Positions 10,101 through 19,648 of a DNA stretch of 64,000 bases are shown one piece after another. Position 1 is the stretch's first letter. Every line of letters starts with the position of its first letter. The position numbers and the translations under genes were made by a program. The notes below the pieces were generated by a model. The model searched no databases, was not told where the DNA came from, and saw only the letters and a list, made by a program, of their open reading frames with translations. The stretch is from Rhynchopus euleeides (Eukaryota; Euglenozoa; Diplonemea; Diplonemida; Diplonemidae): positions 1,178,001-1,242,000 of the forward strand of contig OY723242.1 of NCBI GenBank assembly GCA_963210315.1, written 5' to 3'.

Positions 10101-13100
10101 GGCGATCGAGAGCCTGATCGCGCGGCGCGAATCTGCGGTGGCCATCGTGCTCAAGAGAGGGCTCGCTGACATGGCAGACCTCAACAAGGAAGGGCAGAAG
10201 CCGATCGGCCGTGTCGGTAGCATGCGCAACGACTCTGGGAAGGACCTCACTCGGTCCAACCTTGCGGTCAGCACCTCGTCGGCTGTCGGGCTGTCGGAGG
10301 TTTCAGAGCTGCCGCAGGAAACAGAGGTGGTCGAGGACAAGGAGCTGGAAGGCCCGAAGAAGGACGTGGAGGAGGAGGAGGAGCCGGACCAGCAGGAACC
10401 GCTCGTGATGCCGCCTGTCGTGAAGTTTGCCGTCGTGGTAATCATGCTCTGCGTGTCAGTCGCATGTGCGGTGGACATATTCCTAGTGGAGTTCGGCGAC
10501 CTGGAAGACCGCTACGGCGACAGGCTGCGCGCGTTTGAGCTGGTTACAGAGTACGACCACCAGGTAGCCGTGGCGGTGCGGTCGTGCCGGAGGTTCACCG
10601 AATCAGGCGACATGCAACACTACCGCGGATACTGGGATGTGCTCGAGAATGACAAGCTCGGGGCATTGGAGGCTGCCCTCTACACCCTCTCCCTGACTGA
10701 CGCAGAGGTGGTTGTGCTCAGCAAGTTCGGCGCAGACCTGATCTCGATGAACATGCGCCTCTTAGCCTCGCTCACCCTGACCGCGCAGTACTTCACCCCG
10801 CCGCTCTCCGTGCTGGAGAACACCGACGGCCATCTCTTCTCAGAAGTGTCGGGAATGCGCTGGGGCCCTGAGAGCATCCCACGGCACGTCCTGGCGGATA
10901 CCATAGGCAACCCCATCCTTCCAGGGGTCTATCGGCACTCAAACTATGTGCAGGATACGATGCTGCCGAATAAGAACACGCCTGAGATAGGGGTCATCAT
11001 CAGCAAGCACGTTTCGGATTCGTATATGATTGGGACTGCGCTGTGCCTCCACCTCCTGTTCGACGCCGCGGCAACGGGGGATCACTGGACGAACTACCGT
11101 GCGACCGTTTTGAAGGTGGCAGCCGCATGGCTGAGGGATGGGGAACGGCTTGTGCGGCGGAGCTCGCTGATCCCGGCGACGCCTTTCTCGGAGATGAAGC
11201 CGTCAATCGAAGAGCTCGCAGACCCCTCGGGTGCAGGGTTTGTGCAGTACCGCTCGTCGGAGTTCAACCTGGAGGGGTTCATCACGAGGCTGAGGAGCTA
11301 CGCCACGGCCATCGCAACATCGATTGTCGAAGGCCTGCTGCCACTCCCGGGCCAGCTGGAGGTGAACGGAATCGACATCGAGGCTTATGCGGCAGAGCGG
11401 TCGAAGTGGAACATGACCCTGCAGCTGTCGTGGGGGCAGGCCAGGACAGGCCTCGAGACTGCGATGCACAGCGTCGTCTTCACCTCCGTGTCCGCCTCCT
11501 CGCTGCGTGTCATCCTCCAGCAGCAGAAGGCCCTCCTTGCAGGGCTCACTGCAGACCTCGCAAGGGATGTGAACCACACAACGCTGGGCGCATCCCTGCA
11601 GCAGATGGGCCGCATATCGGATGCGCAGGGCTATGACACATCGCGGCAGCTGGCGGAGGTGCTGTTCACCACGACGTACAACATATCTGACATCCCGCGG
11701 TGGCAGGAGCGTGCCAACGCGATGCTTGCGGTGCCCGACGAGGGGGTGCCGGTGAACGGGACGCAGGAACACCATTCGCAGGTGCAGACGCAGCTGTCGC
11801 ACATCATGCAGCTGAAGAAGAGCATCTCACGCAGCGTTGCCAACGACGACCTGTTTGAGTACTACACGATGCACTTCAAGAAATCCCTCGCGAAGTTCAG
11901 CAGCCTCATCCAGGCCCGCCTGCTGGAGGACTCCGTCGAAGCGAAGGACAAGCTGTACACATCGCTGCAGGTTGCACTCTATTTGTCCCTGGCTATCTTA
12001 GCCGTCGCGATTGTCTACTTCGCAGCGCTGGTCACAGCCTGTGCCTACGGTGCACCATCAGGCCTGACAGGCCTGGCGCGCGACTCGGCGTGGCTGGTCA
12101 TGGTGGTCGCCCTGACAACGTCAAACGTGGCGCTCATCTGCATCGCGATGAACGGGGCAGACAGGATGGACGCCCGCAACGCAGCCCTTGTGGAGATCAA
12201 CGAGGCCTTCAACGCCACCTCCTCTGTTATCACGGAGCTGCGCGACACCTCATTCCGCTTCACGCAATACCGGAGCGAAAGGCTGCTGGTGCACTACTTC
12301 GGGATCCTCCAGGGGGGCGGCCTCTACGATTCCCTGCAGCGCCTGGTGGACCACACACTGCTTGCACCGTCTGCCCTGTCCGGCAACAAAGATGTGCTCG
12401 CCAGACAGGCCCGCGCCGCGCGCAAGCTCATGCAGGAGTCCGAAGTAGCACGGTGGCTAGAACGGATTGCGCTGCGCCTGTCCTTCTCCCGCGGTCCCAT
12501 CGGGGGCAACCCCGGGCAGCACGGGCCTGGCTTCAATGCTTCGCTCTCTGCCTCCACCTCGGAAGACCACAGCGTGCCGGAGGCCCTCAATGCACCCAAC
12601 GCAGGACCAGGGCTGCAGGCTGTGCACGCAGAGGCAGGCCAGGGCAGCGAGGGCGAGTCAGGCGATGGGGTGACGGGGCATGCCGCAGCGACATTCGACG
12701 CGCTGTACCCCGTGAAGATGCACGTCGGGGAGGTGCCACCCGCTATCCAGACGCAGGAGTGGGATATCGTGTTGGAGGAGGACTACGTCCACAACCTTAT
12801 AGAATACTCCCCCGACTTCGCAAACCATGCGTCGTACTACGCGACAGGGATTGATATCGGGCAGCCGGACAGAGCCCCGGGGATCCTGCTGGGAGGCAGG
12901 TTTTTAAACCTCACCGACACGCTGGCGGAGCTTCCGGGCAGGATGGCGGAGGAAGCGAGGCAGACGTGGGATGCTGAATACGACGACATCGACAGGGAGA
13001 CGCTGTGCGGCGTGGAGGTGGCGCAGGTCCTCTCTTTGGTGCAGATTGCGCTGATGCTGGTCGTCGCGCTGCACTTCACCTTCCAATCCCTCGATTCCCG

Positions 13101-14715
13101 GCAGGGGTCGACAGACGCGGAGACGGAGAACGGGCTGAGGGACCACTTCCGCCTCCTGACGAAGCGCTGCAGGATTGCCCTCTTCTGCGTATCCCTCTTC
13201 CTCGTCGCCCTGTTTGCCGTGATGTACGTCACGCAGGACCAGACGGAGTCGGAGGTTAAAATGATGAACCTCGTGACCTCCACGGAGTGGCTGGCAACCC
13301 AGGGTCTCCTGCTTGCGAACCAGATCTCCGCAAACCCCGCAGTCTTCATCGTCGGCACGCAGGTGAAGATCGAGGGTCTCACCGCTGCAATGCGCTCCCT
13401 CCGCGATGAGGTGTACCTCTCCGAGTTGGGAGCTGACCTTGACAGATCGCTGCTCTTCGAGGGGGCCTACACCGACACGGGCACCATCGATACGTGCAGG
13501 TCGGGGCAGACATACTCCCCAGCCCCGATCTCTATCGACGTGCGTCTCCTGAACTACATTGTCCTTCTTGAGAACATTGCGCGTGCCGGGAGGGGCAGTG
13601 TGTCAGTCGGGAAGGCCGGAGAGGCTAGCGGGGTTGCCGCAATGAGCTCGGCAGCCCAGACACGTCAGACCAGTATCGTGCAGGTCCAGATCCTGCGGGA
13701 ACGGCTGGACCCCCTGCTGGAGGGGCTCCACCAGGTTGTGGACAAGTATAAAACAGATGCCGCAAATCGTGCCCAAACATCCACGATATACGTCGTGCTG
13801 GTGGCGGCGGCAACCCTTCTCCTGATCGTGTTGGAGTATCAGTTCGTCTTCCTCCCCATGCTGGTGCAGCTGACTGAGGAGGAGAACGGGACTCGGCTGA
13901 TGCTGAATATGATCCCGCTGGACGTGCGTGAGGCGGTGCCCGAGATTGCTCAGTATTTCTCCACAGGCAAGGTGGATGAGGATGAGAAGATGAAGAAGCT
14001 CCTGCAGCAGTCGGAGAAGCTGCTGCAGAACATCCTGCCGCCCATCATCTCCCGCAGGCTGAAGGCCGGGGAGAGCCTCATTGCTGACGACCACGCCAAG
14101 GTCACCGTGTCCTTCAGCGCGTTGGTCGGCTTCGACACATACTCCAAGACCATGTCTGCAAAGGAGATTGTGTCCTTCCTCAACGACCTGTATTCGAAGT
14201 TCGACTCCCTCACCGATAAGCTGGATCTGGAGAAGATCAAGACAATCGGCGACACATATTTTATGTGTGGTGGGCTGACGGAGGTGACGCGTGACGACCA
14301 TGCCTTGCGCATTGTGGAGACTGTGCTGCAGTTCTTCGAGACGCTGGCAGAACACAAGGAGAAGTACAACACGCCGGACCTTGTTATGAAGGCAGGGGTG
14401 AATTCAGGCCCGGCAGTGGCGGGTGTGATCGGGTCGAAGAAGGTTGCCTACGATCTGTGGGGCGATGCGGTGAACGTGTCGTCGCGTCTCTGCGGCAGCT
14501 GCCTCCCGGGGCGAATTGCCCTCTTCTCCACCACATACGAAGAGGTTAAAGAATACTACCACTTCACAGCGCGCCAGGTGCAGGCAAAGGGCAAAGGGCT
14601 GATCACGACATACATCCTCGACTCGCGCATCAAGCCGACCCCGTACACATATCTATTTGGAGGGAATGTTAATAATGTTGAAGAAGACCTTATGGCGTCT
14701 GGGATGTCCCCCTAA
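7165..14715 (+). CDS. Tmc-type polytopic membrane protein with C-terminal class III nucleotidyl cyclase domain
   Basis: 2516 residues, single open frame without introns, ATG at 7165. Residues ~50-350 hold several membrane segments and a PPQAEP...LHIIETVAAALSF stretch like the N-terminal region of Dictyostelium TmcB/TmcC-type proteins, and ~420-640 form a helical repeat region (IYTKGLLKYPGDRDVNVHFA) typical of that family. Then come repeated modules of membrane segment, ectodomain, membrane segment: segments near 668-695, 862-890, 1080-1108, 1600-1624, 1642-1665, 1952-1975, 2000-2022 and 2207-2230. The cyclase domain is ~2275-2500 after a helix (LLQQSEKLLQNILPPIISRR). The first metal Asp is replaced (VTVSFSALVGF, where D is usual); the second is kept (KTIGDTYF), as are AVNVSSR and the adenine-type Lys (EKIKTIGD) and Asp (YDLWGDAVN). 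It therefore looks adenylyl-like but with a C2-like incomplete metal site; it may need a partner subunit. It is probably a plasma-membrane sensor. Confidence 0.8.
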   Translation: MSDGRSDDGGSYDNDGDESNRSPVVDAIFGILKRLERSRFDTFTGPSSLKLGLYWEALQPLGMVLNPYVGYSPWVLQKPFYWVFLLAFLWDENESGFGPLPSRIIFWTIAATLVVLILMIVTNTGLGREKSANVIRSVAHASVSLLYLPLQHLFLARMVCSSGPPQAEPQHLWLVHGEECFTTLHIIETVAAALSFVALACLSLAMTTTLFEINTASFHPQARASSSVDILIWAHRTLSAVAFHTLMARRMSQEYCVVFSLTSFSLLMFLLIKLPYFRVRTLQLKSCVYFITFTVSLIGVFHENDASSHPKPSNTLLGFAIAVSLLGIPVTWFWLIWFRVSPSCLRAFNAVLSGKRLRMERGQFPKHLPDNDQLVSKYEDLEGWLLEMETSMTPMPSSGQPPKSDVIVPYVDAVYFASDVELSTRYLHLWRNKIGTRPSDRMLAMASRIYTKGLLKYPGDRDVNVHFAAFLVQYLERSHVAISVITGLENSQQSPHFQFISQYTIFKMANKLRTDLGIRDKAHCQALEQARSHHKEALGLMHDFWMKVGVKTDGGLKTLAGLANQITEKRETAKVTFQWMLSQHPHDTQILMQYAQFLQQVMLDEAAYDRCLEEIEKIQQKRASHNRTQTSGTSRANNDRSFIVEESRNEDEFTRRGSKTVQMLQLTIRVAFLPLLVLLAVQFVMYYLYMDGHVVLIDQTYSAGQVRYLSQRAGVTLQNLVQTASLDESQQVGQSTPQLDAMTANLRGVTSAFLAHHNRITHGESAVTYDPHRKLMKTANTNLNYYATSTSPATPQIVTPWELGLLIGSALELLMNQAVSLIPSHKYTRFLLGNLAEPISRTFNMSASLPQEKSGEILNTALILTILLSVLSLVVVFLIYLMFVWNFNKIATSKITTLDLFMLIPDTTLRTTAEEARKKLILFEEDEDELIIETIVDRSQVSHKLAVDTGELPADELPRRQSGDSQDESGRRLSMTDAEAIESLIARRESAVAIVLKRGLADMADLNKEGQKPIGRVGSMRNDSGKDLTRSNLAVSTSSAVGLSEVSELPQETEVVEDKELEGPKKDVEEEEEPDQQEPLVMPPVVKFAVVVIMLCVSVACAVDIFLVEFGDLEDRYGDRLRAFELVTEYDHQVAVAVRSCRRFTESGDMQHYRGYWDVLENDKLGALEAALYTLSLTDAEVVVLSKFGADLISMNMRLLASLTLTAQYFTPPLSVLENTDGHLFSEVSGMRWGPESIPRHVLADTIGNPILPGVYRHSNYVQDTMLPNKNTPEIGVIISKHVSDSYMIGTALCLHLLFDAAATGDHWTNYRATVLKVAAAWLRDGERLVRRSSLIPATPFSEMKPSIEELADPSGAGFVQYRSSEFNLEGFITRLRSYATAIATSIVEGLLPLPGQLEVNGIDIEAYAAERSKWNMTLQLSWGQARTGLETAMHSVVFTSVSASSLRVILQQQKALLAGLTADLARDVNHTTLGASLQQMGRISDAQGYDTSRQLAEVLFTTTYNISDIPRWQERANAMLAVPDEGVPVNGTQEHHSQVQTQLSHIMQLKKSISRSVANDDLFEYYTMHFKKSLAKFSSLIQARLLEDSVEAKDKLYTSLQVALYLSLAILAVAIVYFAALVTACAYGAPSGLTGLARDSAWLVMVVALTTSNVALICIAMNGADRMDARNAALVEINEAFNATSSVITELRDTSFRFTQYRSERLLVHYFGILQGGGLYDSLQRLVDHTLLAPSALSGNKDVLARQARAARKLMQESEVARWLERIALRLSFSRGPIGGNPGQHGPGFNASLSASTSEDHSVPEALNAPNAGPGLQAVHAEAGQGSEGESGDGVTGHAAATFDALYPVKMHVGEVPPAIQTQEWDIVLEEDYVHNLIEYSPDFANHASYYATGIDIGQPDRAPGILLGGRFLNLTDTLAELPGRMAEEARQTWDAEYDDIDRETLCGVEVAQVLSLVQIALMLVVALHFTFQSLDSRQGSTDAETENGLRDHFRLLTKRCRIALFCVSLFLVALFAVMYVTQDQTESEVKMMNLVTSTEWLATQGLLLANQISANPAVFIVGTQVKIEGLTAAMRSLRDEVYLSELGADLDRSLLFEGAYTDTGTIDTCRSGQTYSPAPISIDVRLLNYIVLLENIARAGRGSVSVGKAGEASGVAAMSSAAQTRQTSIVQVQILRERLDPLLEGLHQVVDKYKTDAANRAQTSTIYVVLVAAATLLLIVLEYQFVFLPMLVQLTEEENGTRLMLNMIPLDVREAVPEIAQYFSTGKVDEDEKMKKLLQQSEKLLQNILPPIISRRLKAGESLIADDHAKVTVSFSALVGFDTYSKTMSAKEIVSFLNDLYSKFDSLTDKLDLEKIKTIGDTYFMCGGLTEVTRDDHALRIVETVLQFFETLAEHKEKYNTPDLVMKAGVNSGPAVAGVIGSKKVAYDLWGDAVNVSSRLCGSCLPGRIALFSTTYEEVKEYYHFTARQVQAKGKGLITTYILDSRIKPTPYTYLFGGNVNNVEEDLMASGMSP

Positions 14716-16180
14716 TATTGGCAGGACGGGGGGGAGGGGGTAGGGGGGGGGGTGGGGGCAGAAACCCATGTGTTTGGGTTCTGCGTTCGGTTTTATTCCC
14801 CGAGTCTACCCCGAGGCAGGGTCGTGGTGTTCTTCGCCGTTCTTCTGGACGGCGCCCCCCCCCCCCCCCCCGGTTGGGATGCAAATAAACACGCAAGACA
14901 CGCCAGACGCTGCTTTTTCAAATCCACCCCCCCCCCCTCCGTTGATGTTCTCTACTTTACTCCCCCCACACCCCACACCCCGATGCCTGATCAGGCAGCG
15001 ATGCGATGTTCTTTCACGCAAAGCCCACCCCTCCCTCCCCGTAACTAACAGTATAATCGATAGTGGAAAGGGGAAAAGGGGAGGGGGGGGGTGTCGGTGG
15101 TGTTGAACGTGGTTGACAGATTGCCTCGCCTGCATCGGCGGAGGAGCGGGCAATGCAGGCGGGGCGCGCGCTGTCAAGAGCCTTTTGAAAAGGCTTCCCT
15201 TGGGGGGTGGGGTGGGTGGGGGGGGGGGGGTTTGGGGGGGAAGGAGAGATGGGGCACCTCCCCGTTTCCACGGGTCTGGTCGCCCAAAGCCTGGTTAATG
15301 CTAAGGAGATGCAGGAGGTCAGCATGCACGCAACCAGGGGTGGGGTGTGCAGAACGTACGTCAAAGGGACAGGCTCCCTGTTGTCGATATGATGGAGAGA
15401 TGGGGGAGGGGGGTTAAAACAAGCAAGATAGGGGGATGGGGGGGTTTTTTTTTACCTTTTTTTTGAGAGCTGTGCTCATAAAAAAACGCAGAAAACTGTG
15501 TGTGTACAGTGGAGGCAGCACTAGAGCTCGCTCGGTGCGTCCTACACTAAGCTAAAAAGATTAACGTGTGTGTGTGTGGGTGTGTGTGTGTGACACTGTG
15601 TGCCGGTACACAGGAAAGATCTCCCCGCCTCCCCTCGTTTGGGGCCCTCGCTACCAGATGTAACTGTGTGAGAAGAAGTGAGCAGCAGCTCCGCTTCCCC
15701 TCACTGGCTGACGAGCTGTGACTGGTTGCGAGGGCCCCCCCCTTTTGTTGCAGAACATCGCCATCACCACGGGGAGCAAGGGGGCGGGGTGTGGGGTTCG
15801 ACGAAGGTGCACCGAAACACCCCCCTTCGGCCCTTCGGCCCATCTCTCCCTCCTCCTACACGCAGCTTCTGCAGAAGGAGGGGCACATGCTTCGAACTTC
15901 GCTCGGATATCGCGCAAATTGCCTTCTGGCCACTTTACGCGCTCCGCAGTTAGTCACAAGAAAAAATGTGGGTCTGAATGTATCGAAGGAGTGGGGTAGT
16001 CTGCTAATGGCAGTGCGTGCTGCGTTGGCTGAGCCGCGCTGCCCCCCCACCCCACCCCACCCACCCCCCCACACTTTTCATTTTTTTTGTGACAACCACA
16101 CCGTTTTGTTTACGCACAACTTTCGCGCGGAATGTGTCAGTTCGGCTCTGCGAAACGTGCTCTCCACACCACCTTGACTG
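14716..16180. other. Intergenic with homopolymer tracts
   Basis: Many C/G homopolymer runs of 8-13 bases and a (GT)n tract at about 15567-15592. Apart from the small MITE at 15641-15738 and a copy of the dispersed CGCGGAATGTGTCAG motif at 16119-16175, I see no feature. Assembly lengths of the homopolymers are unreliable. Confidence 0.5.
15641..15738. mobile_element. Small MITE, copy 1 (GGGCCCTCGCTACCAG termini)
   Basis: About 98 bp with inverted ends: GGGGCCCTCGCTACCAG at 15641-15657 against CTGGTTGCGAGGGCCCC at 15722-15738, with one mismatch in 17. A second copy lies at 21833-21968 and a diverged remnant at about 59055-59107 (CTCTCGCTACTCCCC and GAGTAGCGAGG). No coding capacity; no clear target duplication could be read. 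Confidence 0.6.
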
Positions 16181-16190
16181 ACACCCTTCA

Positions 16191-16454
16191 GTGCGCTCAA
16201 CAAAAAACCATGACATCCCGGGCACGGCACAACCACCTTGCCAACCCTGCCTGAAGCATGCGCCGGGCCACCCCCCGCCTGGGGTCTCACTGAAGCACCT
16301 CTTCTTCGGCTGCCCCGCGACAGCGTCGGCCCGACACCACCTCACAGCCACAAACGTGCACAACCTGCTGTTGCACAACTGCAAGGAGGCGCTGCGCTAC
16401 CTGGCCGAGGCAGGGGTAACGGAGCACGGCGAGAAGGACTACCTGAACGCGTGA
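16191..16454 (+). pseudogene. Possible remnant of a non-LTR reverse transcriptase C-terminus
   Basis: The frame contains CQPCLKHAPG followed by SLKHLFFGCPATASARHHL and ends with a stop at 16452-16454. A Cys-x2-Cys knuckle followed by a His and a GCP/AxAR block is the usual tail of LINE-type reverse transcriptases (compare the family pattern ETLEHLLFxCPxxxxAR). No polymerase core is present upstream, so it would be a dead 3' fragment. The match is short and I may be over-reading it. Confidence 0.35.
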
Positions 16455-16502
16455 ACCAAATAACATCATCAGAGAACAAGGGCTTCGGCCCGACCTCCCA
16501 GC

Positions 16503-17003
16503 ACCCCCCCCCCCCTAGGGGGGGTCAAATGCCACCCTTTTACGTGTACAAACACGATTTTTCAAAAAACCGGCGCAGAGGCCCCAAAGCCCCCGTAAAC
16601 CCTCCAAACCCCCCCAGATCGGTCCGGAAACCCATCGAACCCCACTTTTCCACCATTCCGGGCACCTCAGGTGCCCGAATTGGGGTACCTAAATTTTGTG
16701 CCACCGTTTGGTACCGGACAGTGCCACTGTGTGGGAGGTTGGAAAAGAAAATGCCCCAACACACCACATCTGAGGGTTGCAATGCATGTTGCTTGCCAAC
16801 CACGTCATCCGGTGGGTGTCAGGCGCTATGTAGGTGGCATTAGCCAGGTCTTCGATGAGTTCTGGCTTGTATATGTACCTCCCTGCCACCATGCACCGGG
16901 AGGCTGCCTGTAGGTACGGAACAAGTCCAGATGGTCGTGTGATTCCTGTGCAGCAGTGCTCCACAACCGGGATGTGTTGACAACGACTGTTGCAACACGA
17001 GCT
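16503..17003 (-). other. Probable transposon end with an unidentified minus-strand frame running into the gap
   Basis: A C-tract followed by TAGGGGGGGTCAAATG (from 16515) resembles the termini of the elements at 43.7, 45.2 and 58.3 kb. A minus-strand open frame from about 17003 to 16689 continues beyond the gap edge (it reads ...VVEHCCTGITRPSGLVPYLQ...). I do not recognise it. A short perfect hairpin GGGCACCTCAGGTGCCC lies at about 16657-16677. Confidence 0.35.
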
Positions 17004-17203
17004 NNNNNNNNNNNNNNNNNNNNNNNNNNNNNNNNNNNNNNNNNNNNNNNNNNNNNNNNNNNNNNNNNNNNNNNNNNNNNNNNNNNNNNNNNNNNNNNNN
17101 NNNNNNNNNNNNNNNNNNNNNNNNNNNNNNNNNNNNNNNNNNNNNNNNNNNNNNNNNNNNNNNNNNNNNNNNNNNNNNNNNNNNNNNNNNNNNNNNNNNN
17201 NNN
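17004..17203. other. Assembly gap (200 N)
   Basis: Run of 200 N. On its right edge the sequence resumes in (GGGGA)n, so the gap probably falls in a G-rich simple repeat. Upstream exons of the SPRY/LamG gene may be hidden here. Confidence 0.99.
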
Positions 17204-17398
17204 AGGGGAGGGGAGGGGAGGGGAGGGGAGGGGCAGCCGGCCGCCGCCGCCCACGCCGCTGTGGCGCTGGGTGAAGACTATCACGGTGCTGCTGACGCTC
17301 AATGGGGTTGGCGGGGCGGGGCGCGGCAGCAGCGGCAGCGGCAGAAGAATCACCCACCCGTCGAGGCGGCGCCGCGCCACACGCGCCTCTTCCAGACT

Positions 17399-19648
17399 AT
17401 GTCCGGGATATCCGACGAGCAGCGCGCCGCCACGGCACAGCCCGGGGCCTGGCTGGTGTCCCCCCTGCCGCAGTGCTACAGCCTGTCCCCCATGGTGTCG
17501 GACAGGCACACCGGGTCGGGGCACACCACCCTGTGGGAGGTTGCCGCTCAGAGCGACGTGCTTCTCCTGAGCCCGGCACGCGGGACTGCGATAGTTCCCG
17601 CTCTCAGCTTCCTCCAGGTCACTAGTATCGAACACGATGTGGAGCTGTTTGGTGATGGGACCATGGGGACTCACGTCAAAGCTCATGTCTGTGCCGCATT
17701 TGGGGTGCGCCAGCCGTTTCTCGGCTCGCCCGACACCGGGCCTGGTTGCCGCAGCATCGCAGGGATTGCCGACGCCTTGGAAAAGTCTGTCGACGAGCCT
17801 GCCGTGCTGGCAAGGCTGTCTGCCCTCGACAGCCTGCCCTGCCCCGTTGTCTGCGAGGCTCTCCTACACATCGCTTATGAGAAGTTCATCAAACGCGACG
17901 TGCTGGCGGCGGGATTCCGCACCGCGCACGATGGCATGGTGTGGCCTATAGTCTCCTCCACAAAAATCTTCTTCCCCCTCAGCAGCGAGGTGCAGCCCTG
18001 CCGCAACCCACAGGCCTGCATCCCTCCGGCAAACCCAGCAGAATGGCCCATGTGGTCCCCCTCTCACACATGCCTGGATATCAGCTTCGACGGCAGGACC
18101 GCTGCTGCTTCCAGATCCTGCCTCAAGACAGCCTGCCGCCCCACCGTCACGGCACACCCCTCCACAGGCATCGACCCAGATGCTGCGGGTCACACCGAAT
18201 GGTGCATCCGAATCCACGGCAGTGCGCGCGGTGTGTTCCTCGGGGTGTATGTCGAAGCGACACACCGATGCAACACCGCAGATGCTGAGGGGTACGACCC
18301 CCCACCGCAGCCCCGCCCCCGCCAGGATGCCGGGAAACTCCTCCTCTTCAACGTGAGCCAGATCTCGCTGATCGGCACCCCCCAGGCAGGGGTGCAGTAC
18401 GCCAGGCTGCACTACAGCCCTGCGACCCGCACCCTCCGCTGCATGCCCAATGGAGTGGAGACGGACGCCCCGCAGGCGTCGCACCGCATCCCGACTGCGG
18501 CGGAGATCCTTCGGAGCTGCGGCTGCCCGCCTGAGGGAAGCCATGTCACATTCCGCCCATCCGCGGTGCTCTCCAGGCCTGGGAATGTGATCACGGCTAT
18601 CCCGCTCGTCGCAGCGTTGGATATATCCGCGGCAAGGCTTGTCACGAGCGAGGCGGAGTCACGTCTGGACTGCGAAGCCACCCAGAGGCACGCCCTACTG
18701 TCCCTTCATGCCGAGGCAGCCATCTCTCTGGAGGCGCATGCCAGGAGCTGCCTTGCATTGGCAGAGCGCGTGGCATTCCATACCCTGCAGGTTGAGCAGT
18801 CGCAGGCTGCCACAGGGCTGGTCGCCCTGCTCCTCCCACAGATCCCCCTTAGCGAGTTCTCCTCCCGCGGGGGTATCGCGAAGGAGTGGCTCAGCTCCGT
18901 CTTCTCCTTCGAGAGGCAGGCGATGCTGCTCCATTGGGCCTGCCGGCTCCCCTCCGCTGCAAACGCGTTGTCACAGCGGTGGGTGCGCAGCCCCCTCGAA
19001 GGGGAACCCGGGGGACAGTGCCGCGCGCCTTCAGAGGACCCCGGCGTGTTCCCTCTAACGCCTCTAGGGGACAGGACGCCCTCCCTCAGTGTGTCGCAAT
19101 GGGTCCGTCTCCCCGAAGGCGCCTCGGAGGAGATTCAGATCCTGATGCAGCTGTTCTGCAGTGGGCAGGGTGCAGGGGGGGTTGTGCTGCGGACCTGCAG
19201 CGACGGGTGCGGTGTTCCCACAAAAGGGGGCATGAGCGTCTCCGTCGAGAGGGGGTCGGGTCGGGTCGGGGTGGCCGTGCCGTTCTTCTTCGACGCTGCG
19301 GTGTGGGTGCATGTCACAGCCGTGGTGGCTCACAGCACCTTGAGGCTTTATAAAGACGGCGTGGAGGCTGACAGCTTCCGATGGGATCGCCCGCTGATAG
19401 AGCCGCTTCTATTGGATAGAGGCATCTCTCTCGCACCAGCAGCAGAGCTGGCTGACGTCCGCCTCTACGCGCGTGCGCTGGCTCCAGATGATGTGGCGGC
19501 GATCGCCGCGCAGCCGCCCTTCGAGGTATCCGGGTTGCCGGAGGGGTCTGGCGGGCAACGTTTTGCCCATCTCCCTTCCGTGTCGCGCGCGCTGCGATCC
19601 CTCCCGGCGCCGTCCAGCTCCCTCTGGCCGATGAGCTTCTGGTCGTGA
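17399..19648 (+). CDS. Protein with SPRY-like and C-terminal LamG-like domains (5' end uncertain)
   Basis: The first in-frame ATG after the gap is at 17399 (MSGISDEQRA), giving 749 residues, but the frame is open back to the gap, so the true start may lie upstream. Residues ~200-350 look SPRY/B30.2-like (EWCIRIHGSARGVFLGVYV, LHYSPATRTLRCMPNG). Residues ~420-560 are helical and unassigned. Residues ~560-705 form a concanavalin/LamG-like jellyroll (SVSQWVRLPEG, AAVWVHVTAVVAHSTLRLYK, LADVRLYARALAPDDVAAIA). The 3' end is TGA at 19646-19648. SPRY plus LamG combinations occur in large protist binding or ubiquitin-ligase-type proteins, but no HECT or RING is visible here, so no function is assigned. 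Confidence 0.6.
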   Translation: MSGISDEQRAATAQPGAWLVSPLPQCYSLSPMVSDRHTGSGHTTLWEVAAQSDVLLLSPARGTAIVPALSFLQVTSIEHDVELFGDGTMGTHVKAHVCAAFGVRQPFLGSPDTGPGCRSIAGIADALEKSVDEPAVLARLSALDSLPCPVVCEALLHIAYEKFIKRDVLAAGFRTAHDGMVWPIVSSTKIFFPLSSEVQPCRNPQACIPPANPAEWPMWSPSHTCLDISFDGRTAAASRSCLKTACRPTVTAHPSTGIDPDAAGHTEWCIRIHGSARGVFLGVYVEATHRCNTADAEGYDPPPQPRPRQDAGKLLLFNVSQISLIGTPQAGVQYARLHYSPATRTLRCMPNGVETDAPQASHRIPTAAEILRSCGCPPEGSHVTFRPSAVLSRPGNVITAIPLVAALDISAARLVTSEAESRLDCEATQRHALLSLHAEAAISLEAHARSCLALAERVAFHTLQVEQSQAATGLVALLLPQIPLSEFSSRGGIAKEWLSSVFSFERQAMLLHWACRLPSAANALSQRWVRSPLEGEPGGQCRAPSEDPGVFPLTPLGDRTPSLSVSQWVRLPEGASEEIQILMQLFCSGQGAGGVVLRTCSDGCGVPTKGGMSVSVERGSGRVGVAVPFFFDAAVWVHVTAVVAHSTLRLYKDGVEADSFRWDRPLIEPLLLDRGISLAPAAELADVRLYARALAPDDVAAIAAQPPFEVSGLPEGSGGQRFAHLPSVSRALRSLPAPSSSLWPMSFWS

